DNA of 64,000 bases, taken from the NCBI RefSeq assembly GCF_900168165.1, contig NZ_FUYV01000019.1:47002-111001 (forward strand), written 5' to 3'. Numbering within the stretch: position 1 is the stretch's first letter; every line of letters starts with the position of its first letter. Positions 27,941-36,539 of this stretch are shown piece by piece. This stretch comes from Alkalitalea saponilacus (lineage in GTDB: Bacteria > Bacteroidota > Bacteroidia > Bacteroidales > Marinilabiliaceae). The position numbers and the translations under genes were made by a program. The notes beneath the pieces were generated by a model that worked only from the letters and a program-made list of their open reading frames with translations, searched no databases and was not told where the DNA came from.

Positions 27941-28445
27941 AGGATTTTTTTATATAAGTTATTAATATTTACTTTATACTATAGGGAATCTGACGATTAA
28001 ACAATCATAACAACGATACATCTATCGACCCTCTGAGTTAAATATTCTATTAAATTTCAATGATAAAAATATATCAAGCAATTATAAATAAGGCCAATTT
28101 AAGGATAATTAACAAGCTACCATCAAGAAGCAAACCAATCTCACCAATTATCTATATTTCTGCAACTTAATCAATCGAATTAAAGAAAAACTTCTTTAAT
28201 AACTCCTGGATATGTTGCAAAACATAAAATAGTAAGGCAAACCACCTGTAAACAATGAAATTTAGCCCTGTTTTCGGAAGCCAAAATTAACATTTTTAAA
28301 TTAATTAAAGATTTTTTTCTCTATTTAATTAACGAAAATTTATAACTAATAGTTACAGATAAAATCAGTAGAAAGAGAAAATTTGTTGAATTGATTAAAA
28401 TAAATAGCTTTGTATCTGTTGAACCAAAGTTAATTACCAAAACCA
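27941..28445. other. Gene-free AT-rich divergent region
   Basis: 505 bases between the biotin carrier and LysE genes. It is very AT-rich with no open frame of note. The only clear signal is the LysE promoter near its right end (28382-28412). Confidence 0.6.
28382..28412 (+). promoter_or_regulatory. Consensus Bacteroidota promoter for the LysE gene
   Basis: TTTG (28382-28385), 19 bases, TAGCTTTG (28405-28412). Both boxes and the spacing match the primary sigma factor consensus of Bacteroidota. The start codon is 33 bases on, so the leader is short. Confidence 0.75.
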
Positions 28446-29081
28446 ATGCTAACATCTCTGGCAACAATATTTTTCACCTCACTCATCATCGCATTCTCAG
28501 GTGCCATGATGCCTGGTCCTTTGCTCACAGTCACCATCAGCGAAAGCAGCAAGCGTGGAGCTATGGCAGGCCCCCTGCTCATTACCGGACATGCTATTTT
28601 AGAGTTGCTATTGATTACCGGGCTTTTACTGGGATTGGCTCCTGTGCTCAAACATGATTTGTTTTTCCTCATAAGTGCTTTACTTGGGGGCTCTATCATG
28701 TTTTGGATGGCCTGGGGCATGTTTCGCTCTCTACCTACCCTATCGGTAAACACCCAAGAAGGAACTGAAAGAAAAGGCAATTTACTTATAACAGGTGCTC
28801 TCATGAGCCTTGCCAACCCTTACTGGATCATCTGGTGGGCAACCATCGGAATTGGTTACATATTTTATTCACAAACATTTGGGTTACCCGGGATTGTCTT
28901 CTTCTTTTTAGGACATATTACAGGTGATTACATCTGGTACACAGCTATTTCAACGGCTGTAAGTAAAGGAAAAAAACTGTTTACCGATCAGGTTTATCGA
29001 ATTTTGATAGGAATTTGTGGTACTTTTTTGGTAGGATTCGCAGTTTACCTAATCATGACAGCAGCCAATAATAACTTCTAA
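28446..29081 (+). CDS. LysE/RhtB-family amino acid exporter
   Basis: Inner-membrane efflux protein of 211 residues with six predicted helices. The start FSGAMMPGPLLTVTISES is the family signature (PGP motif), and NPYWIIWWATIG near residue 125 is typical of the second half. Members export basic amino acids, homoserine, threonine or related metabolites; substrate cannot be predicted. It is a single gene with its own promoter. Confidence 0.9.
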   Translation: MLTSLATIFFTSLIIAFSGAMMPGPLLTVTISESSKRGAMAGPLLITGHAILELLLITGLLLGLAPVLKHDLFFLISALLGGSIMFWMAWGMFRSLPTLSVNTQEGTERKGNLLITGALMSLANPYWIIWWATIGIGYIFYSQTFGLPGIVFFFLGHITGDYIWYTAISTAVSKGKKLFTDQVYRILIGICGTFLVGFAVYLIMTAANNNF

Positions 29082-29185
29082 AGATTGAAATTACAAACGC
29101 TGAAATGCTTTTATCAATCCAAAAGCCGCTTCTCTCCTTCCTGCTTTTTAATACCGGAAATTTCCTGCGAGACTTCATAAATGAT

Positions 29186-29596
29186 TCAAAAAACCGGACG
29201 AATCTTATCCAATAGCTCAGTCATAATAAGATTGTTCTGCTCGAGCACTCCTAAAAATGAGTCAGATTTAGGCACCACCCTTTCATATTCTCGGATAGGG
29301 ATATGAAATATATTCAACAATTTATTTGTCAATATTTTAACATCACCCATTGGAAATCCATCCTTAATCACTTCGTCAAAAAGAGTAATGAAATCGGAAG
29401 GTATTACAGTTGAAATGAATTCCTTATTAGTCGTAATGAAAGAATTTGCATTACCGGTTTCTAAAAGAAGTTTGGAAACCTCTTTAAGCTTTGCAATTCG
29501 AACGGCTTTTGTATTGGTGAATTCAGCCATGGAATTAAAATTAATAGAGTTGTTCATCAGACAACCGTCATATAAATCATGGATATGGATACACAT
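29186..29596 (-). CDS. Hypothetical protein, 136 residues
   Basis: I do not recognise this protein. It is acidic to neutral, predicted soluble and mostly helical, without a signal peptide or known motif. Internal methionines at 29557 and 29530 are alternative starts; none has a strong ribosome binding site. A frame of this length with ordinary composition and no competing frame supports a real gene. No operon partner. Confidence 0.5.
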   Translation of the reverse strand: MCIHIHDLYDGCLMNNSINFNSMAEFTNTKAVRIAKLKEVSKLLLETGNANSFITTNKEFISTVIPSDFITLFDEVIKDGFPMGDVKILTNKLLNIFHIPIREYERVVPKSDSFLGVLEQNNLIMTELLDKIRPVF

Positions 29597-29652
29597 CCAA
29601 ATTAATCAGTATTTGTATAAAATCAAAATAGTTGATCATACTCTATAAAAAT

Positions 29653-29694
29653 GTAGGGAGGTTATTTTTGAATATTCAAAAATAACCTCCCTAC
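29653..29694 (-). terminator. Perfect 42-bp palindrome, likely terminator
   Basis: The 21-base arm (GTAGGGAGG then TTATTTTTGAAT) is followed at once by its exact complement, with no spacer. It lies 50 bases past the stop of the GH43 exo-enzyme operon and on that strand is followed by ATTTTTA, so termination is the simplest role. It also ends the leader side of the 136-residue gene. Confidence 0.6.
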
Positions 29695-29743
29695 TATTCA
29701 AGATACTTGCTACAACTCACTTATGGACATCTATTTACAGCAA

Positions 29744-30694
29744 CTACCACAATTCAAAAAGGGGTCTCCCTTCATCGTCAAATTTCACTGGCAAAACTCT
29801 GGTATGACGATTGGGATCATACAAAGGATCACCAACAATCTCTTCATAATCTCTGGCATGATAAACACATAAGGGAGTCGTTCCATCTTCGGCCACTGTA
29901 AAAGAGTTGTGGCCAGGCCCGAAAATCTTCTTTTGATAGTCAGTTTTCAGTACCGGATACCTGGATTTCTTCCATGAATTCCTATCTAAAAGATCCGAGC
30001 CTTCATCGGCCTCCATTATGCCCATACAATAGCATGCACCGGTGGCACTTGCCGAAAATGTTATAAAAACCTTACCACTATTTTTGATCACTGCCGGACC
30101 TTCATTTACCCAGAAACCAATTCTCTCCCAATCATAATCCGGAGTAGTCAGCATAAACTGAGGAGTTTTAAGCTTGATTGGCGATTCCATTTCGGCCAAA
30201 TATAGATTTGAAGCAGCAAATTGCCCGCCGGTTTTCTCAGCCCAACTGAAATATCTCTTCCCATTATTTTCAAAGACAGTTCCATCCAATGAAAAATCAA
30301 TAAAAGATTTTTCATCGCCATCAGCTGCCTGCATCTGTCCCAGTTCAATCCATTCGTCGCTTAAAGGATCCTGTCCTTTACATTCAAGAACATAGGGCCT
30401 TAACCTCCATATATCGTCCACTTTACTGGCCGCAAAATAGATGTACCACTTCCCATCCAGATAATGGATTTCAGGAGCCCAAACATGCTGGCTCATAATG
30501 CCTGTTTCGCGTTTATGCCAAACATCAAATGTTTTCGCATCCTTTAAACCATCAATGGTTTTTGCCTTTCTAAGCTCTATGCGATCATAGGAAGGCACCG
30601 AACCGGTAAAATAATAAAATCCATCGGTATGTTTATAGATAAACGGATCGGCTCTTTGTTCAATCAGAGGTTTGTTTGAATTATATTTTTCCAT
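29744..30694 (-). CDS. GH43 exo-alpha-L-arabinofuranosidase-type hydrolase
   Basis: Cytoplasmic GH43 enzyme likely to release arabinose from imported arabino-oligosaccharides. From the ATG at 30694 (MEKYNSNKP; 316 residues) it begins directly with the propeller and has no signal peptide. Catalytic residues: Asp16 in RADPF, WAPEIH, and the general acid Glu in WVNEGP. The sequence resembles the exo-1,5-arabinofuranosidase subgroup (GH43_26 type) more than xylosidases. The start is 4 bases after the symporter stop, so the two form one operon: uptake then hydrolysis inside the cell. Confidence 0.86.
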   Translation of the reverse strand: MEKYNSNKPLIEQRADPFIYKHTDGFYYFTGSVPSYDRIELRKAKTIDGLKDAKTFDVWHKRETGIMSQHVWAPEIHYLDGKWYIYFAASKVDDIWRLRPYVLECKGQDPLSDEWIELGQMQAADGDEKSFIDFSLDGTVFENNGKRYFSWAEKTGGQFAASNLYLAEMESPIKLKTPQFMLTTPDYDWERIGFWVNEGPAVIKNSGKVFITFSASATGACYCMGIMEADEGSDLLDRNSWKKSRYPVLKTDYQKKIFGPGHNSFTVAEDGTTPLCVYHARDYEEIVGDPLYDPNRHTRVLPVKFDDEGRPLFELW

Positions 30695-30698
30695 ATAA

Positions 30699-32111
30699 CT
30701 AAATTTTAAGTTTGGCTTTGATTCCCTCATAATATTTATCGGTGATTTTATAACGAAACATCATCATACCCATAAGTGTATGAAACAAGCCAGGAATTAC
30801 GGTCAACATCAGTGCAAGCCCGGTAAGAGTTAAACTACTTTGAACATCAGCTTGTGGAATATATTCAAATGTATGGAGCAACAATCCAACTGCAGCTCCG
30901 GCTATTCCCATTCCCAACTTCTGAGCAAAAGAGATGCCCCCAAAGGCCAGACCTGAAACTCGCTTCCCGGTTTTTGCGTGGCCATAATCAACTGCTTCAG
31001 CAATGGCGGACCAGAAAACAGGAGCATGTAAATCCACGACAAAAGAGAGTATAAAATATAGCGGGAAGGCCAACATCATATTTCCCGGACGCACCAAAAC
31101 AAACAAAGCTAAACTAATTACTCCGACTGCAAGTTGAGACCATTTAAATAATTTTACCTTACAATAGTATTTGGTAATGTAAGTTGATGCTATCATTGCA
31201 AGAATAGCAGCCCCAACTCCAGTAGCCATAAACATAGCCTGTACCTCGGCACTGCCTCCCAAATAGTATTTTGCATAATAAATGGCCACTGAATTACGTA
31301 TAACATACCCTACAGTTCCAATAAAACAAACACCAAACAGAAGGGTCCATTGTCCATTCTTGATGAGTAACTTAAACTGTTCAAAAAGTGTTTTTTTGTC
31401 AACAACATGCTCCACTCTCTCTTTTGTAGTTGCAAAAGAAAATAGAAATAGTAAAGTACCAATAAGTGCCATTAACCCCATCGCCAGTTGATACCCTTTT
31501 GATAAATCAGGATCTCCGGCTATTGTGTCGTAAACAAACTTTATAGAGAAACTTTCCATGGTTACAGAAAAAGTGGCCCAATCTATTTTACCCAAATATT
31601 TTGAAAGGATGGGGACAATAATGGACACCCCAAAAGCGGCCACTTTTGCAAAGAAAAGCCTGTATCCATTTGCCGACAACCGCTCCTGTGGATCGCTGGT
31701 TAAAACCCCTATTAACGATATATAAGGAATAGTAACCGAGGTAAACATGATGGTAACGAAAATATAAGTGAGATAGGCATAAATCATTTTCCCGGCATAG
31801 TCAAATTCCGGGGTTGTAAAGGTGAGAAATACCGAAATGCCAAAAGGAATTGATAGGAAAAGAAAATAGTGACGGTAGCGTCCCCATCTGGTTTTGAACT
31901 TATCGGTGATGAGTCCCATTAAGGGATCGGTTATTGCATCAATAAGCCTCACCAATAAAAACATGAGCGCCATATCTTTGGGTTTGAGACCAAAAACATC
32001 CGTATAAAAAAAGCTGATGATAAGGAACATGGAGGAGATTACCACATTTACAGCGGCATCACCGGAACCATAACCGATTTTTTCCAGAACACTGAGTTTT
32101 TGAGATTTCAT
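30699..32111 (-). CDS. GPH-family glycoside/pentoside:cation symporter
   Basis: A 470-residue, 12-helix symporter of the glycoside-pentoside-hexuronide family (MelB, XynB/XylP relatives). Typical features are the N-terminal EKIGYGSGDAAVN, LVRLIDAITDPLMG (the cation-site region), and TRWGRYRHY. Coupled to a cytoplasmic GH43 arabinofuranosidase gene, it probably imports arabino- (or xylo-) oligosaccharides. No regulator lies beside it. Confidence 0.9.
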   Translation of the reverse strand: MKSQKLSVLEKIGYGSGDAAVNVVISSMFLIISFFYTDVFGLKPKDMALMFLLVRLIDAITDPLMGLITDKFKTRWGRYRHYFLFLSIPFGISVFLTFTTPEFDYAGKMIYAYLTYIFVTIMFTSVTIPYISLIGVLTSDPQERLSANGYRLFFAKVAAFGVSIIVPILSKYLGKIDWATFSVTMESFSIKFVYDTIAGDPDLSKGYQLAMGLMALIGTLLFLFSFATTKERVEHVVDKKTLFEQFKLLIKNGQWTLLFGVCFIGTVGYVIRNSVAIYYAKYYLGGSAEVQAMFMATGVGAAILAMIASTYITKYYCKVKLFKWSQLAVGVISLALFVLVRPGNMMLAFPLYFILSFVVDLHAPVFWSAIAEAVDYGHAKTGKRVSGLAFGGISFAQKLGMGIAGAAVGLLLHTFEYIPQADVQSSLTLTGLALMLTVIPGLFHTLMGMMMFRYKITDKYYEGIKAKLKI

Positions 32112-32782
32112 AGATTTTAAGTGTAATTTAAACTATTAAAGATTCAGATATATATATATATTCAGTCATTATAAAAAAGGTTGGTTTCATAACCCAATAG
32201 ATACTTAGCTGTGATTACTAATTACTTAACAAATCTCAAGAACGCAATTCAACCGTATCTGCAAACAAATATATAAATATGAAATAAATAATTTAATCTT
32301 TTTTGAAAATAAAAGTACATTTTACTCGTGGATGCAAAATTCAGGATCTCTTATTTGCAAAGAAAGCTTGTGAAGGATACAGTATTTTAACCTGTAAAAA
32401 AGAACAACTAACTGCGCTTCAATAAAATTTGGTGGTGATTATTTAGAATTTACTCCCGAGTTGGGATAAAACGCATTTGAATTTGAATTTGTATTGGTGT
32501 GGATGATTGGCGAATTTCAAAACAATTACTAGCCAACATGCTTTGAAGAAAAGTCTTTGCTCCAGCGTTTCAATAACGCTGGTAAACGCATCAATCTTCC
32601 AACCAATATACACGCAGCACAATGAGTCATGAACTACTAGCAGCTAACAAAATTATCGGTATTGAAGTTTTAGTCAAAAAATTTTAACGTTTGGTCAATA
32701 TACTATTGTAACTAAAACCCATTCAGTCCTAAATTTTGAAATATTCTAATTAAGAAAAGTTATTTCTAATAAATTTCATAAA
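32112..32782. other. Gene-free left part of the AT-rich stretch
   Basis: 671 bases, no convincing gene. An 8-bp perfect stem with 5-base loop (CCAGCGTT/AACGCTGG) at 32562-32582 has no T run. A (TA)n run lies near 32150, just upstream of the symporter start. Confidence 0.5.
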
Positions 32783-33400
32783 ATGACGACCACTCAAATA
32801 TTTATCGAATTATTGATCACCGGTATAGGAGGAGTTACCTGGATAATAGCTTTTATTTGTGCTTTTTGTGGTCTGGATTTAGAAAATATTATATTCAAAG
32901 ATTTTTCATCTTCGTCTTTAATTCTGCTTGCAGTGTTCGCTTATGTTTTGGGGATCATGATTGATCGCTTGGGTTATCATTTCTTTATAGGATTTGAGGA
33001 GAAAAAAATTTCAAAGGTATTTCCAAATGACAATAAATACCCAAACGAAAAAGATTTTGGAAAAAAAAGAGATATTATTTACCCAAAACCGATGATAACT
33101 TATATTATAAGTTGTTCCTCTAATCTAGAAGAACAGATAGTTTACAACAGAACACGATTAAGATTATGCCGATCTTGGATTATAAACTTCTTTTTTCTGT
33201 TCTTTTCTTTCTTGACATACTACCTCATGATGCAAACAACGGCTCCGTATTTCCTCTATGTATTTCATTTTTCATTTCTGTTTTTTGTTTTATCCCTATG
33301 GATTTGGAATAGACTATCTGAAGATTACTACAAGAATATCAAAAGTAGCTTTGATATTTTACAAGAAGAAAAATGGCTTGACAAGCCCCACGCAAAATAA
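32783..33400 (+). CDS. Hypothetical four-helix membrane protein
   Basis: I do not recognise this 205-residue protein. Two hydrophobic segments (about 10-30 and 45-65) come first, then a polar domain of roughly 70 residues, then two more (about 133-150 and 155-175). The polar part should be cytoplasmic. Base composition is markedly AT-rich with poly-A codons, unlike the flanking operons, suggesting transfer. It lies in the accessory stretch next to tRNA-Arg. Small membrane proteins of this sort occur in defence islands and cassette arrays, but nothing here proves such a role. Confidence 0.65.
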   Translation: MTTTQIFIELLITGIGGVTWIIAFICAFCGLDLENIIFKDFSSSSLILLAVFAYVLGIMIDRLGYHFFIGFEEKKISKVFPNDNKYPNEKDFGKKRDIIYPKPMITYIISCSSNLEEQIVYNRTRLRLCRSWIINFFFLFFSFLTYYLMMQTTAPYFLYVFHFSFLFFVLSLWIWNRLSEDYYKNIKSSFDILQEEKWLDKPHAK

Positions 33401-33590
33401 GATATATTATTCAGCCATTTTTACAATTGCTTAATTTGGTGGCTCATTGATTTTGTTTTTCCTGTCATATACTACTCTTTTAGTAATCTTTTTTGATCAC
33501 AAAAAAATAAAATCCAACTTAATAACAGATATAAGGGGGCAACACGTTCCGGAATATCAAACTGGCAAAACTCGAACCAAGATCCTTTTG

Positions 33591-33720
33591 ACCAACGGAT
33601 TGCAATATGACCAGTGGCGGAATGCGGGCGACATCCCTGTCAACCGTTACAAAACTTGATGCGTGGCAGACTGTTTCAAGCTACCACTGCGCCCGCCATT
33701 GGTTATATTGCCTGTTAGGG
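33591..33720. repeat. attC-like inverted repeat
   Basis: Arm GCAATATGACCAGTGGCGG (33602-33620) pairs with CCGCCATTGGTTATATTGC (33694-33712), 17 of 19 positions complementary, with further GCGGGCG/CGCCCGC pairing (33624-33630, 33689-33695). The ends are ACCAAC (33591) and GTTAGGG (33714-33720), similar to but not matching the RYYYAAC and GTTRRRY boxes of integron attC sites. A related TGCCCCTAAC sits at about 34953-34962 on the other side of the two minus-strand genes. Confidence 0.5.
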
Positions 33721-33739
33721 GCTGGTGTTTAATTAGTTG

Positions 33740-34387
33740 TCAATTGTCATTGTAAAATTTCCAATTTATATTCAATTCTTCTTTAGTCACTTTTTCTTGA
33801 ATTTTATTCTTTAAAGGTTTTCTGTGTTCAACCCCACAAATAAAAACAGCGATGTTAAAATCATTTTTTCTACTGTAATCATAAATGTTCTTTAACATTT
33901 CACATTCTCGGTTATTATTAAGTGCTCTTTCTGATTCATATTCACGAGATAGTTTTATATCATTTATTTCTGTTAAAACCTTTTTTTCAATATCACTAAT
34001 TTTGTCCAGAAGTTCATAACATGCATTACTATTTATAAAGTCAAACCCGTGGTTTGTAATCATTGATATTTGTTTATTCCAAAGGTTTATATATTCAGGA
34101 CTTCTATTTGCGATTTTATCAGCTCCACTAAAAAGGTCTCTTTCATCTAATGGGTATGTGTCAACAGGGAAATGTTTTACAGAATAATTTCGTATATAAT
34201 TCTTAATTGCAATCGCTTCTATTGTATTAGGAATGGAATTGTCAGCATATACCATAGAAAAAGTTTCAAAGCAAAGTTCTTCAAATATTACTCCTGGTTG
34301 TATTTCTTCTATGATTTTATATAATTCATTGGGGTTACATTTTCCAAGGTTTTTATGGAATGAAGAAATAATAATAATGTTGTGCAT
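33740..34387 (-). CDS. Hypothetical protein, possible TraB/TIKI-like fold
   Basis: A 215-residue protein without signal peptide or helices in the membrane. The N-terminal SSFHKNLG, then IIEEIQPGVIFEEL, and the late FICGVEHRKPL vaguely recall the erythromycin esterase/ChaN/TraB-TIKI superfamily, but the similarity is too weak to assign. The middle is highly charged and helical. Composition is AT-rich. It is followed by the attC-like repeat and preceded, 33 bases upstream, by the lipoprotein gene, so the two may form one module. Confidence 0.6.
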   Translation of the reverse strand: MHNIIIISSFHKNLGKCNPNELYKIIEEIQPGVIFEELCFETFSMVYADNSIPNTIEAIAIKNYIRNYSVKHFPVDTYPLDERDLFSGADKIANRSPEYINLWNKQISMITNHGFDFINSNACYELLDKISDIEKKVLTEINDIKLSREYESERALNNNRECEMLKNIYDYSRKNDFNIAVFICGVEHRKPLKNKIQEKVTKEELNINWKFYNDN

Positions 34388-34420
34388 AAATTTCCATATT
34401 TTGTCTGTACGTTGGCATTT

Positions 34421-34909
34421 TTATTTTGTTAATAACCCTGTCAAACAACGGGTTATTGCTTTTCTAATATCATCTGCTTCAGTTGCTCCTATTCCTTCTG
34501 CTGTACATGAACATATTAGTGTATGTGATTCAGCAGAAATGAATTGTATAGTAACTTCAATTGTATATCCACCAAGTCCACCAGCGATATTTCTTTTGCC
34601 ACTTTCTCCGTAATTAACAATTAGAGTTTGGTTATTTAATTCTCGTTTTAATTCAGGCAATCTAATTAAACCTTCTTTTGTTAATATTCCTGTGATAACA
34701 TCGCTTGGATTAACACTCTTGCTGGAAGAATAATATTGTCCACCATATGTAGCACCAGAACTTGAGGTCAAACCGACTGTGGGTGTTATATAAAAGAATT
34801 TGAAGGCTTCAATAGATTCATTTTTAATGATAATCGGCGGTTTTAGAGAAGCACAACTACTTATCCAAATGCTAGTAATGGAAATTATCAAAAATCGAAT
34901 ATTTTTCAT
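34421..34909 (-). CDS. Small hypothetical lipoprotein
   Basis: A 162-residue exported lipoprotein: MKNIRFLIISITSIWISSCAS with Cys19 as the likely acylation site. The mature part is a mixed alpha/beta domain with a Ser/Gly/Tyr-rich segment (SSSGATYGGQYYSSS). The pattern of a short helix-terminated C-terminus after a strand pair (TIEVTIQF, HTLICSCTAEG) resembles small Bacteroidota lipoproteins of unknown function. First gene of a two-gene AT-rich module with the gene at 33740. Confidence 0.65.
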   Translation of the reverse strand: MKNIRFLIISITSIWISSCASLKPPIIIKNESIEAFKFFYITPTVGLTSSSGATYGGQYYSSSKSVNPSDVITGILTKEGLIRLPELKRELNNQTLIVNYGESGKRNIAGGLGGYTIEVTIQFISAESHTLICSCTAEGIGATEADDIRKAITRCLTGLLTK

Positions 34910-35571
34910 ATGTCGAAATTTAGTTAAACCTTGTGCTGCTTGGTCAACTACACTTGCCCCTAACTATTATTTATCACAATTACATTATAAATCTCAAAAA
35001 GCAAATTGTGTATTAATCCTAATTATCAAAAACACCTTAAATCTAATAAAAAAAGTAAAATACCCACCCAACAATTGACCAATTGCGAGTGATATTCGAT
35101 TAGTGGAACAAAGAAAAGCGTTTTATCAGAAGCATTTCGCCCGGTGTGAATGTACCAATCATGCCATCATACGGAACTTCGGGAACATTCTGTGCAATCA
35201 TTCCCCCTGTTCACGCCCCGATATTTATGCAAAGTTTGAAGATGGGTTTTGCGATGAGATGATTTGGGAAGCGTTACTCCGTATGGGATTCCAGAAGTTG
35301 GTTTACAGAAGAGCTCGACGGATCGCAAGAGATTCAGACCATCATCCAGAATGCCGGGAAAACAGGGAGTTGATTTGCAGAGCCAGTCCTGATAAACAAT
35401 TTTTGTCAAACATCTTTATAGCACCACATTTTATCTTGCCCGGATTTCCCTTCAAATAAATGAACGCCCTATTTTGGCGAATGAAGATTTACAGACTAAT
35501 AATAAAAGAAGCAATAAACAGAAAAGCCCTTGCAACATATAATGTTACAAGGGCTTGTTCTATTTTTTTTG
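34910..35571. other. Accessory stretch with an unresolved coding remnant
   Basis: No gene I can defend. At 35103-35459 all of plus-strand frame one is open (118 codons), and a minus-strand frame (80 codons, 35167-35409) overlaps it. Another minus frame ends in a protein-like tail (MIAQNVPEVPYDGMIG...) running to 35104 after a stop. Higher GC than its surroundings and several broken frames suggest a decayed gene. The rest is AT-rich. Confidence 0.4.
35524..35556 (-). terminator. Hairpin after tRNA-Arg
   Basis: AAGCCCTTGCAACAT and ATGTTACAAGGGCTT pair over 15 bases with one G-T type mismatch. It follows the tRNA 3' end on the minus strand; a T8 run flanks it on the plus strand. Confidence 0.6.
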
Positions 35572-35645
35572 TGATCCCGGAGGGACTCGAACCCCCAACC
35601 TCCTGGGCCGTAACCAGGTGCTCTATCCAATTAAGCTACGGAATC
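35572..35645 (-). tRNA. tRNA-Arg, anticodon ACG
   Basis: Cloverleaf on the minus strand: acceptor GATTCCG/CGGGATC, D arm, anticodon stem CCTGG/CCAGG with loop TTACGGC (anticodon ACG), and T arm GGGTTCGAGTCCC-like. CCA is not encoded. The 3' end points at the AT-rich accessory stretch, the usual side for tRNA-targeted integration. Confidence 0.95.
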
Positions 35646-35793
35646 AATGTTCATCAAATGCGTTTCGTTCAAACGCGGTGCAAATATAGGAACTTTGAAC
35701 GAATACAAAAATCATTTTCAATAAAAAAATCACAAAAAATTTATTCAGTTTTTCTCAAATTTGATTTACAGGATATTGTGATGATAAATATAC

Positions 35794-35830
35794 AACATCC
35801 CGTGCGCTGAACTTTTCCAGACGCACGGGA
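35794..35830 (-). terminator. Terminator after the NigD-like gene
   Basis: CATCCCGTGCG and CGCACGGGATG, 11-bp perfect stem with a 15-base loop, about 26 bases beyond the stop on the minus strand. Confidence 0.7.
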
Positions 35831-35855
35831 TGTCCCACATTGCACCAAGGCTCAA

Positions 35856-36539
35856 TCAATGGTCGTACTTAAATGTCAACACCTTCTCAAAATCATCCCT
35901 ATCTCCACTCGATTTAGCCTTCAGAACAAATTGAACCTCATCCTGTTCTTCTGTTTTTAAAGTTTCCAAATTAAAGGATACAGTACCATACATTTTGTAG
36001 TTGTAAGGGTCATTGTTTCTATTATGCCTGAATTCCAAAATGGGAAGCCCCTCTTCGTTAACCGGATTTTCCACATCCTGAACCAGATTAATGAAATGGA
36101 TACGCCCTCCGCCTCCGTATATAAATCGGATAGTGAGAAAATCGCCCGTGAACCAATAATCCCTGATTGTTACGGGATCATGGCCAATGCTGTCGGCGTT
36201 TTCGGGAGTAAGTTCCAGAATGCCTTTTGTCAGAATCTCCGACAGATCGTTCACTCTTACATAGTGATCAATTTGTCCTTCGGCATCACCCAGTATGGTA
36301 TAACTGATCCATACCCGTTGTCCGTCTTTAGTTTTAAAATGGGGAACAGCCGTAGCCGACGGGAATAACCTGTCGCCGTTATCGGCGACAACAACATAGG
36401 GAGAGATGTCCCCTTTCTCAATGGTGCCGGTAGTTACCCAGTACTTTCCAAGCGAGTAACTATCATCATCTTTTAAACACCCCTGCAACAAAAACATAGT
36501 TGCTAAAATTGTAACGAATGGTAACATTAACTTTCTCAT
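35856..36539 (-). CDS. NigD-like lipoprotein
   Basis: A 227-residue lipoprotein (signal and lipobox LQGC, Cys21) of the NigD family, named after a gene of a Prevotella bacteriocin operon but widespread in Bacteroidota without known function. The family's two-part layout is visible: an N-terminal OB-like barrel (about 30-90, ISPYVVVADNGDRLFPS; GQRVWISYTIL) and a C-terminal immunoglobulin-like half (about 125-225). It is monocistronic with its own terminator. Confidence 0.82.
   Translation of the reverse strand: MRKLMLPFVTILATMFLLQGCLKDDDSYSLGKYWVTTGTIEKGDISPYVVVADNGDRLFPSATAVPHFKTKDGQRVWISYTILGDAEGQIDHYVRVNDLSEILTKGILELTPENADSIGHDPVTIRDYWFTGDFLTIRFIYGGGGRIHFINLVQDVENPVNEEGLPILEFRHNRNNDPYNYKMYGTVSFNLETLKTEEQDEVQFVLKAKSSGDRDDFEKVLTFKYDH

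Noticed and set aside
32562..32582. Hairpin as a terminator
   Set aside because: Perfect stem but no T run and no gene upstream on either strand.
33447..33659. 70-codon plus frame next to the membrane-protein gene
   Set aside because: It runs into the attC-like repeat, starts without an upstream signal and reads like translated non-coding DNA.
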